DNA from: CAYUCE01 sp964443275 | GTDB taxonomy: Bacteria; Bipolaricaulota; Bipolaricaulia; CAYUCE01 | Assembly (NCBI GenBank): GCA_964443275.1 | Contig: CAYUCE010000029.1 | Coordinates: 1-21,496, forward strand | DNA length: 21,496 nt | Direction of reading: 5' to 3' | Part shown: one piece after another, positions 6,974 to 15,251 of the stretch | How the letters are laid out: every line of letters starts with the position of its first letter | Numbering within the stretch: the stretch's first letter is position 1 | The notes under the pieces: generated by a model | The model's input: only the letters and a program-made list of their open reading frames with translations | What the model was told of the DNA's origin: nothing | The model's database searches: none | Position numbers and translations under genes: made by a program

Positions 6974-7277
6974 ATGGAAATTGGAAAATATATAAAACAA
7001 TCCCGGGGTTATAAATCATTCATCCCTGAAAGGTTCCCGCCTGAGGCCCTTTCTTTTCTTGAAAAAAGAGAAGTTGTCAGCCTGCTCTCAAGGGCAGATG
7101 TCCTTATGGGTAAATGCCCGAAGAGTGCATGAAATAAGCGGATTTTCGAGGCAGGGGAGTTATAATCTAATAGATACATTTGTGGAAGAAGGTATATTGG
7201 TCCAGCGAGGAGAAAAAGAGTATGGAAAAAGCTATGTCTATCAGGAATATTTGAATCTTTTTGAGAGCAAGGATTGA
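6974..7277 (+). pseudogene. fic gene remnant with catalytic core deleted
   Basis: The N-terminal part (6974 to about 7105) resembles the Fic_N region: GYKSFIPERFPPE followed by LLSRADVLMGK. The C-terminal part (about 7107-7277) is in another frame and resembles the winged-helix end of Fic proteins: RRVHEISGFSRQGSYNLI, then EEGILVQRG, then YVYQEYLNLF. Between them the catalytic Fic domain with its HPFxxGNGR motif is missing altogether. Complete Fic proteins transfer AMP or related groups to targets and often behave as toxins; this remnant cannot do so. The last bases carry the AAGGA Shine-Dalgarno of hsdR. The winged-helix half could still be made as a small peptide from an internal start, but I see no sign that it is. 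Confidence 0.75.
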
Positions 7278-7280
7278 CCT

Positions 7281-10208
7281 ATGACTAAACCAACCGAACA
7301 CAAAACAGTCCAAAATAAAATCCTAAAATACGCCAAGGAAATTGGCTGGGATGTTGTTTCCCGCTCGCAGGCGGAAGCCCTGCGCGGGTTTACCGAAGAT
7401 GGCTCCATTCGCAGCCGGGCCAAAAATGCCTCTTTATCTTTCGATAATCTTTTATTTCAAAAAGTAAAAGAGTTTAATTCTAACTATGTCCAATCTCAGC
7501 AAGAATTAGTGAGTCAATTAAGTTTACTGCCTCCTAACATCTTTGGCAATCAAGAATTTTTGCAATTTTTGAAAGGAGAAAAGACATTTTTTCATGATCA
7601 ACAAAGCAGAGAACTCAATCTTAAACTGATTGATTTTGACAATATTGAAAACAACGCTTTTCAAGTAACCGAAGAGTATTATTACTTTAACGGCAAGCAC
7701 GGCAATCGCGAAGATATTGTCTTTTTGATCAACGGCATACCTATTTTAATTATCGAGTGCAAAAATGTTACTAAAGAAGAGGCATTAAGCATCGGCATCG
7801 ATCAACTGGGTCGCTACCATGAAGAAACTCCGGAGATGTTCGTTCCCCAACAGGTTTTTAGCGTAACTGAGGGGTTAGGTTTTTCCTATGGTGCAACCTG
7901 GAATTTAGTCAGAAGAAACATCTTTGATTGGCGGGGGGATGAGGTTGGTAAGTTGGAGAACAAAATAAAAACATTTTTTAGCAAAAGGCATGTTTTGGAC
8001 CTAGTTGGAAAACATATTATGTTTGCTCAAAAAGATGAGCAGCTACATAAATACATCCTCAGGCAACATCAGCAAGAGGCGGTTGATTTAGTGGTAAACC
8101 GGGCCCTTAACCCAGAAAAAACTCGAGGATTGGTCTGGCATACGCAAGGAAGCGGTAAAACTTTCACCATGATTAAATCTGCCCAGCTTCTTTTTAAAAC
8201 TGCCGAAGCAGATAAGCCCACCATTCTTTTAATGCTGGACAGGAATGAGCTAGAAGATCAGATGCTTAAAAATCTGGAGATGCTGGGAATGGAGAATGTT
8301 AAGCAGGCCAAAACTATTGATCATTTAAATAAATTGCTTAAAAAGGATTTCCGTGGTGTGATTGTGACTATGATTCATAAATTTCAAGATGCTCCCCAAA
8401 ACTTAAACACCCGCTCCAATATCTATGTTTTAATCGATGAGGCTCATCGAACAACTGGCGGGGACTTAGGTAATTATTTAATGGCAGCGATTCCTAACGC
8501 CAACTATATTGGTTTTACCGGTACGCCGATTGACAAAACTGATTACGGCAAAGGGACTTTTACAATATTTGGGACTGATGATAAGCAAGGTTATTTGCAC
8601 AAATACTCCATTTCCGACAGTATCCGCGACGGCACGACTTTACCTTTGTTTTATGCGTTGGCTGAGAATGAGTTTTTGGTACCCAGGGAAACATTAGAAA
8701 AGGAATTTTTGCAACTGGCTGAAAGTTATGGAGTAAATGAGATTGATGAATTAAACAAAATATTAGAAAGAGCAGTTAACACCCGTAACTTTCTAAAAGG
8801 AAAAGAGCGAGTAGATAAAATTGCTCGATATGTTGCCGAGCATTATCAAGAAAATGTAGAGCCAATGGGTTATAAAGCATTTTTGGTAACGGTGGATCGA
8901 GAAGCCTGTTCAATGTATAAGGACGCTTTGGATAAATATTTACCGCCGGAATATTCTGACGTTATTTATTCACCTAACCACAATGACCCAGAAAAATTAA
9001 AGAGATTTCATTATGATAGTCAAAAAGAAAAGCAGGTTAGGCGCGATTTTACCAAGTACGATCAATATCCCAAAATTTTAATTGTTACTTCTAAGCTTTT
9101 AACCGGTTTTGACGCCCCGCTTTTATATGCTATGTATTTAGATAAACCGATGCGGGATCACACCTTGCTTCAAGCCATTGCCCGGGTTAATCGTCCATAC
9201 GAAAACAAAAAGCGCAATATGGTCAAACCTCACGGTTTTGTTCTTGATTTTGTCGGGATTTTTGACAAACTGGAACAGGCCCTGGCTTTTGATAGCGATG
9301 AGGTTAGGTCGGTAGTTAAAGATATAGAACTTCTTAAACGGACGTTTAAAAGAAAAATGGAAAAGGAAGCGTCCCCTTATCTGCAGTTGGTGTCAGATAG
9401 ATTTGATGATCATGATGTTGACGTGGTCATAGATTATTTCCGGGAAATTGAAAAACGCAAAAACTTTACTAAGCTTTACAAAGAGATTGAAATGCTGTAT
9501 GAAGTGATTTCTCCTGACGAATTTTTGCGTCCATTTATTAATGATTATAAAACTTTGTCTGCTATATACGATGTGGTTAGAAATGCTTTTAGCAAGAAGA
9601 TTTATGCCGATAAAAATTTTCAAGAAAAAACTAATAATCTTATTCAAGAAAGAGTCGGGTCCTATATTGCAGATACCCAGCGGGATTTTTTCGAAATAAA
9701 TGAGCAGTCTTTGGACAGGATTAAAAGTCAGAAGGGAAACGATAATACAAAGGTAATTAATTTAGTTAAGAGCATTCAAAGGAAAGCCGAGGAAGAAAGT
9801 AATGATTTGTTTTTGATTTCTTTAAGTGAGAGGGCACAAGAGATTATAAATCTATATCAAGAACGCCAAGTAACAACCAAAGAAGCTCTAGAACGATTAG
9901 TAAAGATTTTTCAAGAAGATATCGAAAGAAGGCAAAATCAGAAAAAGAAAGGTTTAACTTCTTTTGAGTATTATGTTTTACGATTACTTAAGGAAGTGCA
10001 TATTTCAGAACCAGATGATGTTATGCCGGTTATTGCCGATAGTTTTAGAAAATATCCTCATTGGAAAAATAGTGTTGCTGCGGAAAGGGAACTAAGGCTG
10101 GAAATTTATAAAGTTATATTCCCAAAAGTTAAGGAGATGGAAAGGGTTACATCCTTTGTCGATCATTTATTTGAAAGACTTGATCAGACTTATGAACCCA
10201 AAAAATAA
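7281..10208 (+). CDS. hsdR: Type I restriction endonuclease subunit (HsdR)
   Basis: A 975-residue restriction and translocation subunit, complete and of normal length. An N-terminal PD-(D/E)xK nuclease domain shows D145 and E159-C-K161 (in DIVFLINGIPILIIECKN). The SF2 helicase motor follows, with Walker A GSGKT at 290-294 and DEAH at 386-389, then GFTGTPI (motif III region) and later helicase motifs such as LLTGFDAP and QAIARVNRP. The C-terminal third is helical and would contact the methylase. It pulls in unmethylated DNA using ATP and cuts it at a distance, depending on HsdM and HsdS. ATG 7281 is supported by AAGGA at 7269-7273, seven bases away. It is separated from hsdS by three decayed genes, which is unusual. 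Confidence 0.95.
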   Translation: MTKPTEHKTVQNKILKYAKEIGWDVVSRSQAEALRGFTEDGSIRSRAKNASLSFDNLLFQKVKEFNSNYVQSQQELVSQLSLLPPNIFGNQEFLQFLKGEKTFFHDQQSRELNLKLIDFDNIENNAFQVTEEYYYFNGKHGNREDIVFLINGIPILIIECKNVTKEEALSIGIDQLGRYHEETPEMFVPQQVFSVTEGLGFSYGATWNLVRRNIFDWRGDEVGKLENKIKTFFSKRHVLDLVGKHIMFAQKDEQLHKYILRQHQQEAVDLVVNRALNPEKTRGLVWHTQGSGKTFTMIKSAQLLFKTAEADKPTILLMLDRNELEDQMLKNLEMLGMENVKQAKTIDHLNKLLKKDFRGVIVTMIHKFQDAPQNLNTRSNIYVLIDEAHRTTGGDLGNYLMAAIPNANYIGFTGTPIDKTDYGKGTFTIFGTDDKQGYLHKYSISDSIRDGTTLPLFYALAENEFLVPRETLEKEFLQLAESYGVNEIDELNKILERAVNTRNFLKGKERVDKIARYVAEHYQENVEPMGYKAFLVTVDREACSMYKDALDKYLPPEYSDVIYSPNHNDPEKLKRFHYDSQKEKQVRRDFTKYDQYPKILIVTSKLLTGFDAPLLYAMYLDKPMRDHTLLQAIARVNRPYENKKRNMVKPHGFVLDFVGIFDKLEQALAFDSDEVRSVVKDIELLKRTFKRKMEKEASPYLQLVSDRFDDHDVDVVIDYFREIEKRKNFTKLYKEIEMLYEVISPDEFLRPFINDYKTLSAIYDVVRNAFSKKIYADKNFQEKTNNLIQERVGSYIADTQRDFFEINEQSLDRIKSQKGNDNTKVINLVKSIQRKAEEESNDLFLISLSERAQEIINLYQERQVTTKEALERLVKIFQEDIERRQNQKKKGLTSFEYYVLRLLKEVHISEPDDVMPVIADSFRKYPHWKNSVAAERELRLEIYKVIFPKVKEMERVTSFVDHLFERLDQTYEPKK

Positions 10209-10551
10209 TATCTGGAAAAGTAAAGAAGAGTTTAAAGAGCAAGTATATATATTTGCCGATAAACTTGAAATAGAGATAAAAGGTTTATATATCCGCCCTA
10301 TGAAAAATAAATGGGCATCATGTTCCACTGATGGGAACCTTAATTTCAATAAAGAGTTGCTAAATATGAGCAAGGATATAGGTAAATATGTAATCTTTCA
10401 TGAACTGCTTCATTTTTTTATACCAAATCATGGTAAACTATGGAAAAGCTTAATGCTGGCGCATTTGGGGGATTATAAATTTGTAGAAAAGCAGTTGAGC
10501 AATTATGAGAATTTGTCGCCAAACTCCGCAAGGCTGGTTAGAAAGAAATAA
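10192..10551 (+). CDS. YgjP-like (DUF45) zinc metallopeptidase domain protein
   Basis: A 119-residue protein with the zinc-binding HELLH at residues 70-74 and a third ligand H80 in PNHGKLW, plus the family landmark RPMKNKWASCSTDGNLNFN just before it. This is the YgjP/M48-like metallopeptidase domain. Genes of this family are repeatedly found directly after hsdR in type I loci; their role is not established. A small housekeeping or maturation protease for the RM complex is conceivable, but that is inference. I chose ATG 10192, which overlaps hsdR by 17 bases; an in-frame TTG at 10156 would add 12 residues but lies deeper in hsdR and looks less likely. It is the last gene of the island. Confidence 0.85.
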   Translation: MNPKNNIWKSKEEFKEQVYIFADKLEIEIKGLYIRPMKNKWASCSTDGNLNFNKELLNMSKDIGKYVIFHELLHFFIPNHGKLWKSLMLAHLGDYKFVEKQLSNYENLSPNSARLVRKK

Positions 10552-10634
10552 AATTATCAGAAACACGGGGTTAGTCCGCCGCGAGTGATCAAGCGGCCGC
10601 CACGAGTTCGAAATTGATAGTTAAATTATTGAGA

Positions 10635-10663
10635 TTGCAAAAAGCGACAGATGGATATATAAT
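10635..10663 (+). promoter_or_regulatory. Sigma-70-type promoter of tRNA-Gly
   Basis: TTGCAA (10635-10640) and TATAAT (10658-10663) are separated by exactly 17 bases. The start would fall near 10670, a few bases before the tRNA at 10676. The same TTGCAA-N17-TATAAT form recurs at 11220-11248, which supports both. Upstream, 10552-10634 holds no gene; a GC-rich patch at about 10573-10605 has a weak GCCGC/GCGGC stem but no T-run, so I do not call a terminator. Confidence 0.8.
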
Positions 10664-10675
10664 TTTGGGAGATAA

Positions 10676-10750
10676 GCGGGCATAGCTCAGTGGTAGAGTG
10701 CCAGCTTCCCAAGCTGGATGGCGCGGGTTCGAATCCCGTTGCCCGCTCCA
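10676..10750 (+). tRNA. tRNA-Gly (anticodon CCC)
   Basis: A full 75-base cloverleaf with an encoded CCA. The acceptor strands GCGGGCA (10676-10682) and TGCCCGC (10740-10746) pair completely, the discriminator is T, and CCA is at 10748-10750. The anticodon stem CCAGC/GCTGG encloses the loop TTCCCAA with anticodon CCC at 10708-10710, reading GGG codons. The T arm GCGGG-TTCGAAT-CCCGT is typical. The Shine-Dalgarno AGGAGG of the following gene starts at 10751, directly after the CCA, so tRNA and mRNA are almost certainly one transcript. This gene marks the right edge of the AT-rich island. Confidence 0.97.
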
Positions 10751-10761
10751 AGGAGGTAAAT

Positions 10762-11151
10762 TTGCGAGGGCTTATCAAGTTTGTGGGCACTTTTGGTATG
10801 CTGGCCACCCTTGGGTATGTGAGTTTAAGTCTTTTTATTTCCGGAGTAGCTGTTTTAGCAGCTTTCTTGGGCATCTTGTTGGTGGCTGTGCTTTTGCCTT
10901 CGGCTGCTATATCTGGATTGGCCCATCTTCTAAGTTTTACCAGATCAGAAGTGGAAATCGAATCTGACTTGCGGTCGGAAGGGAGGGTTTGTCCCCGGTG
11001 TGGTGGTCCGGTGGATAGGAAGGCGGTTATTTGTGAGCGTTGCTTTGAAGATTTGGCCACTAATTGTCCCCACTGTGGACAGATTGTGCGGACGGGGGCA
11101 AAACAGTGCCCCCGATGCGGGATTCGGATTCCTTCAAATTTAACCACCTAA
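10762..11151 (+). CDS. Small membrane protein with two zinc ribbons
   Basis: A 129-residue protein starting at TTG 10762, placed by AGGAGGT at 10751-10757, four bases upstream; the frame opens further upstream but only inside the tRNA. Residues about 6-52 hold two hydrophobic segments (TM helices) separated by a short turn. The cytoplasmic or external tail has two zinc ribbons: CPRCG...CERC and CPHCG...CPRCG, each with two CxxC pairs. The combination resembles small zinc-ribbon membrane proteins of unknown function. It is co-transcribed with tRNA-Gly, and RNase processing at the CCA end would release an mRNA beginning directly with the Shine-Dalgarno. No partner gene identifies its job. Confidence 0.8.
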   Translation: MRGLIKFVGTFGMLATLGYVSLSLFISGVAVLAAFLGILLVAVLLPSAAISGLAHLLSFTRSEVEIESDLRSEGRVCPRCGGPVDRKAVICERCFEDLATNCPHCGQIVRTGAKQCPRCGIRIPSNLTT

Positions 11152-11219
11152 TTTTTTATTAGCCCGGCTGTTGGTCACCTGTTCAAATCTCCAAATTACC
11201 CATCACCAGGGGTTTTTCC

Positions 11220-11248
11220 TTGCAATCTTGTGTAATTTACTCTATAAT
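11220..11248 (+). promoter_or_regulatory. Sigma-70-type promoter upstream of the CNNM/CBS gene
   Basis: TTGCAA at 11220-11225 and TATAAT at 11243-11248 with a 17-base spacer, the same layout as the tRNA-Gly promoter. The predicted start near 11255 leaves only about 12 bases before GTG 11267, and no Shine-Dalgarno is visible there, so translation may depend on a very short or near-leaderless message. Confidence 0.75.
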
Positions 11249-11266
11249 TAATTTGGTGTTATCTAA

Positions 11267-12515
11267 GTGAGCCTCATTTGGGGAATTATTATTCTTCTGA
11301 TTTTAACGGTATTGTCTGCATTTTTTTCCGGTTCGGAGACCGCTCTTACCTCTATGGGACGCCACCGTCTGAAATTCCTGATTAAAGAGCATAAAAACAA
11401 GCAGGGGGGACTTAATACGCTTCTTAGCTCCCCTCACAAGCTTATTACCACTATCTTGATAGCCAACAATTTCGTCAATATTATGGCTAGTTCGGTGGCT
11501 ACGTTACTGTCCATACAACTTCTTCCCGAGCTTTCCCGCCCGCAAGCGGGATTAATAGCTACCCTATTTTTAACAGTGTATATCCTTATCTTTGGTGAGA
11601 TTACCCCCAAGAATTTAGCCAAAAATCACGCGGAAAAGTTTACTCTGGCAGTAATAAAAATTATTCATACCTTATCTATACTTCTTACCCCGCTTATCCA
11701 GCTATTTGGCTTAATTTCCAGATATATTATTGGCATATTTGGGGAGGAATATAAGGAAAGAGAACCAATCCAGGTAAGTGAGGACCAAATTAAGATGCTG
11801 GTTCATGAAGGGGAGGAAAAGGGGCTATTCGATAAGGACGAAGGTGAGATGATCAGGAGGATATTTGCCTATGATGACTTGACATCCAGGCAAGTAATGG
11901 TCCCCCGCACGGAAGTTAAGGCGTTAGAAGTTAATGTGCCCATTGAGGAGGCCAAACAGTTTGCCGCCGAAACCGGCCATTCAAGATTTCCCGTCTATGA
12001 AGGGAAAATTGATAACGTAATTGGGACTTTGTATACCAAAGATCTTCTTAGAGTAAACGATGGCAGTGGTGTTAAACTTAAAAGTTTAATCAGGCCGGCT
12101 TATTATATACCCACTACGAAGCCGATTAATGATCTGTTGAGGGATTTCAAGCGTGATAGACAGCACCAGGCTATAGTAATAGATGAGTACGGAGGAATGG
12201 CTGGTCTAGTTACTTTGGAGGACGTCTTGGAAGAGATAGTAGGTGAGATCGAGGATGAGTATGATAAGCCTACAAATTTGATCAAAAGGATTTCCAGTGA
12301 GGAATTTTTAGTGGATCCAGGTACGGAAATCGATCAGATCAATGAAACGCTTAAATTAGATCTTCCTACTGATGAAGGGGTCACCATAAGCGGTCTCATA
12401 TTTCACCGCATGGAAGACATACCCAAGGAAGGGGACTCCATTCAGGTGGGGGAGGCAATTATTGAAGTAGCGAAGGCATCGGAGAGGGAAATAATTGAGG
12501 TGAAGATAAGGAAAA
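11267..12515 (+). CDS. CNNM/CBS-domain membrane protein (CorC/HlyC family), cut by gap
   Basis: 416 residues are visible before the N run; the stop is hidden in the gap, but the visible part reaches the usual end of the family. The order is an N-terminal CNNM (DUF21) membrane domain at about residues 1-180, with several hydrophobic segments and the motif FFSGSETALTSM near the start, a CBS pair at about 205-325 (MVPRTEV, then EYGGMAGLVTLEDVLEEIVG), and a CorC_HlyC domain at about 335-415. Such proteins sit in the cytoplasmic membrane and are linked to magnesium or other divalent-cation transport; older names call them haemolysin-like. The start is GTG 11267. I do not assign a more specific symbol. 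Confidence 0.88.
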
Positions 12516-12615
12516 NNNNNNNNNNNNNNNNNNNNNNNNNNNNNNNNNNNNNNNNNNNNNNNNNNNNNNNNNNNNNNNNNNNNNNNNNNNNNNNNNNNNN
12601 NNNNNNNNNNNNNNN
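12516..12615. other. Scaffold gap (100 Ns)
   Basis: Exactly 100 unknown bases. This round number is the usual placeholder for a gap of unknown length, so the distance between the CNNM/CBS gene and the M1-like gene, and the order of anything lost between them, should not be trusted. Two separate genes are truncated by it: the 3' end of one and the 5' end of the other. Any frame read through the Ns is an artefact. Confidence 0.97.
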
Positions 12616-15240
12616 GCCAAAGTCACTTATACAAATACTTCTGACCAACCGCTTGATTCGGTTTACTTTCTTTTAATTCCCAATTACGGCAAAGAAAAGA
12701 ACCCCTATCTGGACGATGCTCGCATTGATGAATCCTACTGGAATGGGTTTGATCCAAGCTGGCTTACTGTAAAGTCCGTTAAATCCGATTCACTAGCCTT
12801 AGATTATAACTTAGAAAAGATACCCCCTTATTTGCAGACCTATTCCTTAAAGGATGTTCTGCTGGAGGTTAACTTGCCTACTGAGCTGAAAGCAGGTGAA
12901 GAGATTACACTGGATTTAGAATTTGAGACTAAATTTCCTCATACCTTGAGTGGTGATCAATCTTACCATCGCGGGGTCTACACCTGGCGTTTCGGTTGGC
13001 ATCCTATAGCCGTCCCGGCCGAAAATCTAATCGATGGCCAATATATATCAGAAAAGAAGCCCTATTATAAGTACGAAATACCGGCCGGACGCTTCCAGGT
13101 AAACATAAGCGTACCTTTAGACTACAGGTTGGCCACCGGGGCTGATGAAGTAAAGGAAGGAGAGGAAAGCGAAGGTTGGAAAAGCTATTCCCTAACCAAC
13201 AAAAATCCTATCCGTCAAGTCGCCCTCCACATGGGGAAAGGGTTAAACAAATACCTGCTGGAGGGAGAGATTCCCATAGAAGTTTACTACATGAAAGGGC
13301 ATGAAGAGGAAGCACGCTTGTTTGCCACCTATGCTCGAGACATTCTAAATTACTATCAAAATCATTATGGTACCTATAGCCGCCAGAGGCTGGTGATTGC
13401 CGAGGCAAATACCAGCGGTTACTTTGGCCTAGCCGCCGATGGGTTAATTATTTTGGGCAGTTCCTTCTTTAAGGATAAGGACTTAACCGTTCCTGGTTTG
13501 ATGAATCGCTTTACAGATTACGTAATCGCACATGAATTAGCTCATCAGTGGTGGGGCATAGGGGTGGGGGTGGACTTTAACGCTCAAAACTACCTTTCTG
13601 AAAGCTTTGCCGAGTATCTTTCCATAACTTACTTTGAAGATAAGTACGGCGAATACGAACCTAACTTGTTTAAGTTGCAAAGAAAGGGCCTGCTTGAGGA
13701 GCTGGTGGAAAATCGATTGGGCTTTTACAATCTCCGGGAACACATGGTAGAACTACCTTATTTGGAAGTGGTTAAGGACCGGTTTGATGAAGCTATTATT
13801 AAGCCACTGAAAGATGTTAAGTACGGCAATTACTCTAATGTCAGAATCTATAACAAAGGTTACCTGGTCCTACGCTCCTTAGAAGGTGTGGTGGGTAAGG
13901 ATACTTTAAACGAAATCCTCAACATAGCTTGCGCAGAGTACAATCATAAAATAGTGACTACAGCGAATTTTAAAAAACTAGCCGAGGAAGTTTCCGGAAC
14001 TGATTTAACCAAGTTTTTTGACCAAAACCTGCGCTCTCCTTATTCTGCCGATTATGGGGTAAGAAAGTTGGAAGTTAAAGAGACCGCTGATGGGTATGTA
14101 AATAAAATCCACCTTATTCACCAAGGGCAGATTGACTATCCGGTACCTGTAGTTGCGGTCACCAAGGACGGTCAAAGTAGTGAGATCACCTGGGATCCCC
14201 AGGTGGGAGAAGTAATAACCTTAGAAACAGAGGAGCCAATCAGCGAGGTGAAGGTGGATCCAAAGAGCATGTTTTTAGATGTAAACCGTTTGAATAACTA
14301 TTATCCGCGGAAGTTTAAGATAATTACCAACGGAAAGAACGCTTTACCTCTGGATTCTTACTTGATGAAATTCGATCCATTTACTCAAACTCTTCAGGGT
14401 GGCTTTCTATGGCACAGCTGGCTGATTGGGAATAACTGGGCAGCTTTCACCCAATATTTGAGTAGAGGTTTCTCTATTACCGGGATAATAGGTACCAACG
14501 GCAGAAACCTACTAGGTAGGCTCACCATGGATATCGCCCGCTATTCCCATCCGTCTACCGGATCGCCGGCCACCTATTGGGAGCCTTCCACGGAATATCA
14601 GCTTTCATTTACCAGGGATTTGACAGGTGACCAGGGAATAACTAACTATCTAAGCTTTGATTTTAAAAGACAGGAAACCATAAATTATAACTACACTACA
14701 AATGCCGAGCTACTTGTCGATCCATTCAGTTTTAGCCGGTTTACCCTGGCCGGAGTTAGCAAAATTAGAATTTTACCTAATATATCGGTAGATACCGGGA
14801 TAAAATTGGGGTTTTCATTCGGCCGGCTTCCTCGCAGTTTAGAATTTACCCTGGATGAATTGGAAAGTTTTGGGCGATGGATAGATAAATACACATGGAA
14901 GCCTTATCTGTTTCCGGGTGAGGCAAAGTTATTTGGAAAGCTTTCCTTGAGTTTTCCGCTTCAGCGGGAAATGGGTTATTATGTGGCCAATCTGGCCAAG
15001 ATAGATACCGTTGAGGGGGTTTTCTTCTTAAAAGCCGGTTATACTGGCTATCGCCTTTCGGACTTTAGCCTGGATGATTTAAAAACCGAGATTGGAACGG
15101 AGTTTAATCTGGCCGGTACTTCTTTTGGGGGACTTTTTTCGGTAAACCTGCGGGTAGGCTATGCGTATCCGTTGACTGGGATGGAGGAAAGTGCTAAAGC
15201 TGGGGTTCCCTATATAAGCTTTGAAATCCCGTTTTTGTAA
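12616..15240 (+). CDS. M1-family (gluzincin) peptidase with C-terminal beta-barrel-like domain (5' truncated)
   Basis: An open frame of 874 visible residues from the gap edge; the true start lies in the gap, and a TTG at 12832 is internal. The first residues (AKVTYTNTSDQPLDSVYFLL) match the N-terminal domain of M1 peptidases. The zinc site is HELAHQWWG at 306-314 with E329 exactly 18 residues after the second H. The equivalent of the GxMEN motif reads TSGYFGLAADG (266-276) and lacks M, E and N, so aminopeptidase specificity is doubtful. Residues about 576-874 alternate polar and hydrophobic and are rich in aromatic and glycine residues, ending FEIPFL, like outer-membrane beta-strands. That suggests a surface or outer-membrane protease in a diderm cell. 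The barrel is inferred. Confidence 0.8.
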   Translation, partial: AKVTYTNTSDQPLDSVYFLLIPNYGKEKNPYLDDARIDESYWNGFDPSWLTVKSVKSDSLALDYNLEKIPPYLQTYSLKDVLLEVNLPTELKAGEEITLDLEFETKFPHTLSGDQSYHRGVYTWRFGWHPIAVPAENLIDGQYISEKKPYYKYEIPAGRFQVNISVPLDYRLATGADEVKEGEESEGWKSYSLTNKNPIRQVALHMGKGLNKYLLEGEIPIEVYYMKGHEEEARLFATYARDILNYYQNHYGTYSRQRLVIAEANTSGYFGLAADGLIILGSSFFKDKDLTVPGLMNRFTDYVIAHELAHQWWGIGVGVDFNAQNYLSESFAEYLSITYFEDKYGEYEPNLFKLQRKGLLEELVENRLGFYNLREHMVELPYLEVVKDRFDEAIIKPLKDVKYGNYSNVRIYNKGYLVLRSLEGVVGKDTLNEILNIACAEYNHKIVTTANFKKLAEEVSGTDLTKFFDQNLRSPYSADYGVRKLEVKETADGYVNKIHLIHQGQIDYPVPVVAVTKDGQSSEITWDPQVGEVITLETEEPISEVKVDPKSMFLDVNRLNNYYPRKFKIITNGKNALPLDSYLMKFDPFTQTLQGGFLWHSWLIGNNWAAFTQYLSRGFSITGIIGTNGRNLLGRLTMDIARYSHPSTGSPATYWEPSTEYQLSFTRDLTGDQGITNYLSFDFKRQETINYNYTTNAELLVDPFSFSRFTLAGVSKIRILPNISVDTGIKLGFSFGRLPRSLEFTLDELESFGRWIDKYTWKPYLFPGEAKLFGKLSLSFPLQREMGYYVANLAKIDTVEGVFFLKAGYTGYRLSDFSLDDLKTEIGTEFNLAGTSFGGLFSVNLRVGYAYPLTGMEESAKAGVPYISFEIPFL

Positions 15241-15251
15241 ACTTAAACAGC

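Noticed and set aside
10573..10605. GC-rich patch with GCCGC/GCGGC and GTTCGAA, considered as a tRNA relic or terminator
   Set aside because: The stem is only 5 bp, there is no T-run, and no acceptor stem can be built around the GTTCGAA.
10626..11147. 173-codon open frame on the minus strand
   Set aside because: It covers the tRNA-Gly gene and runs antisense to the zinc-ribbon gene, which has a strong Shine-Dalgarno and clear CxxC pairs. It is a shadow frame.
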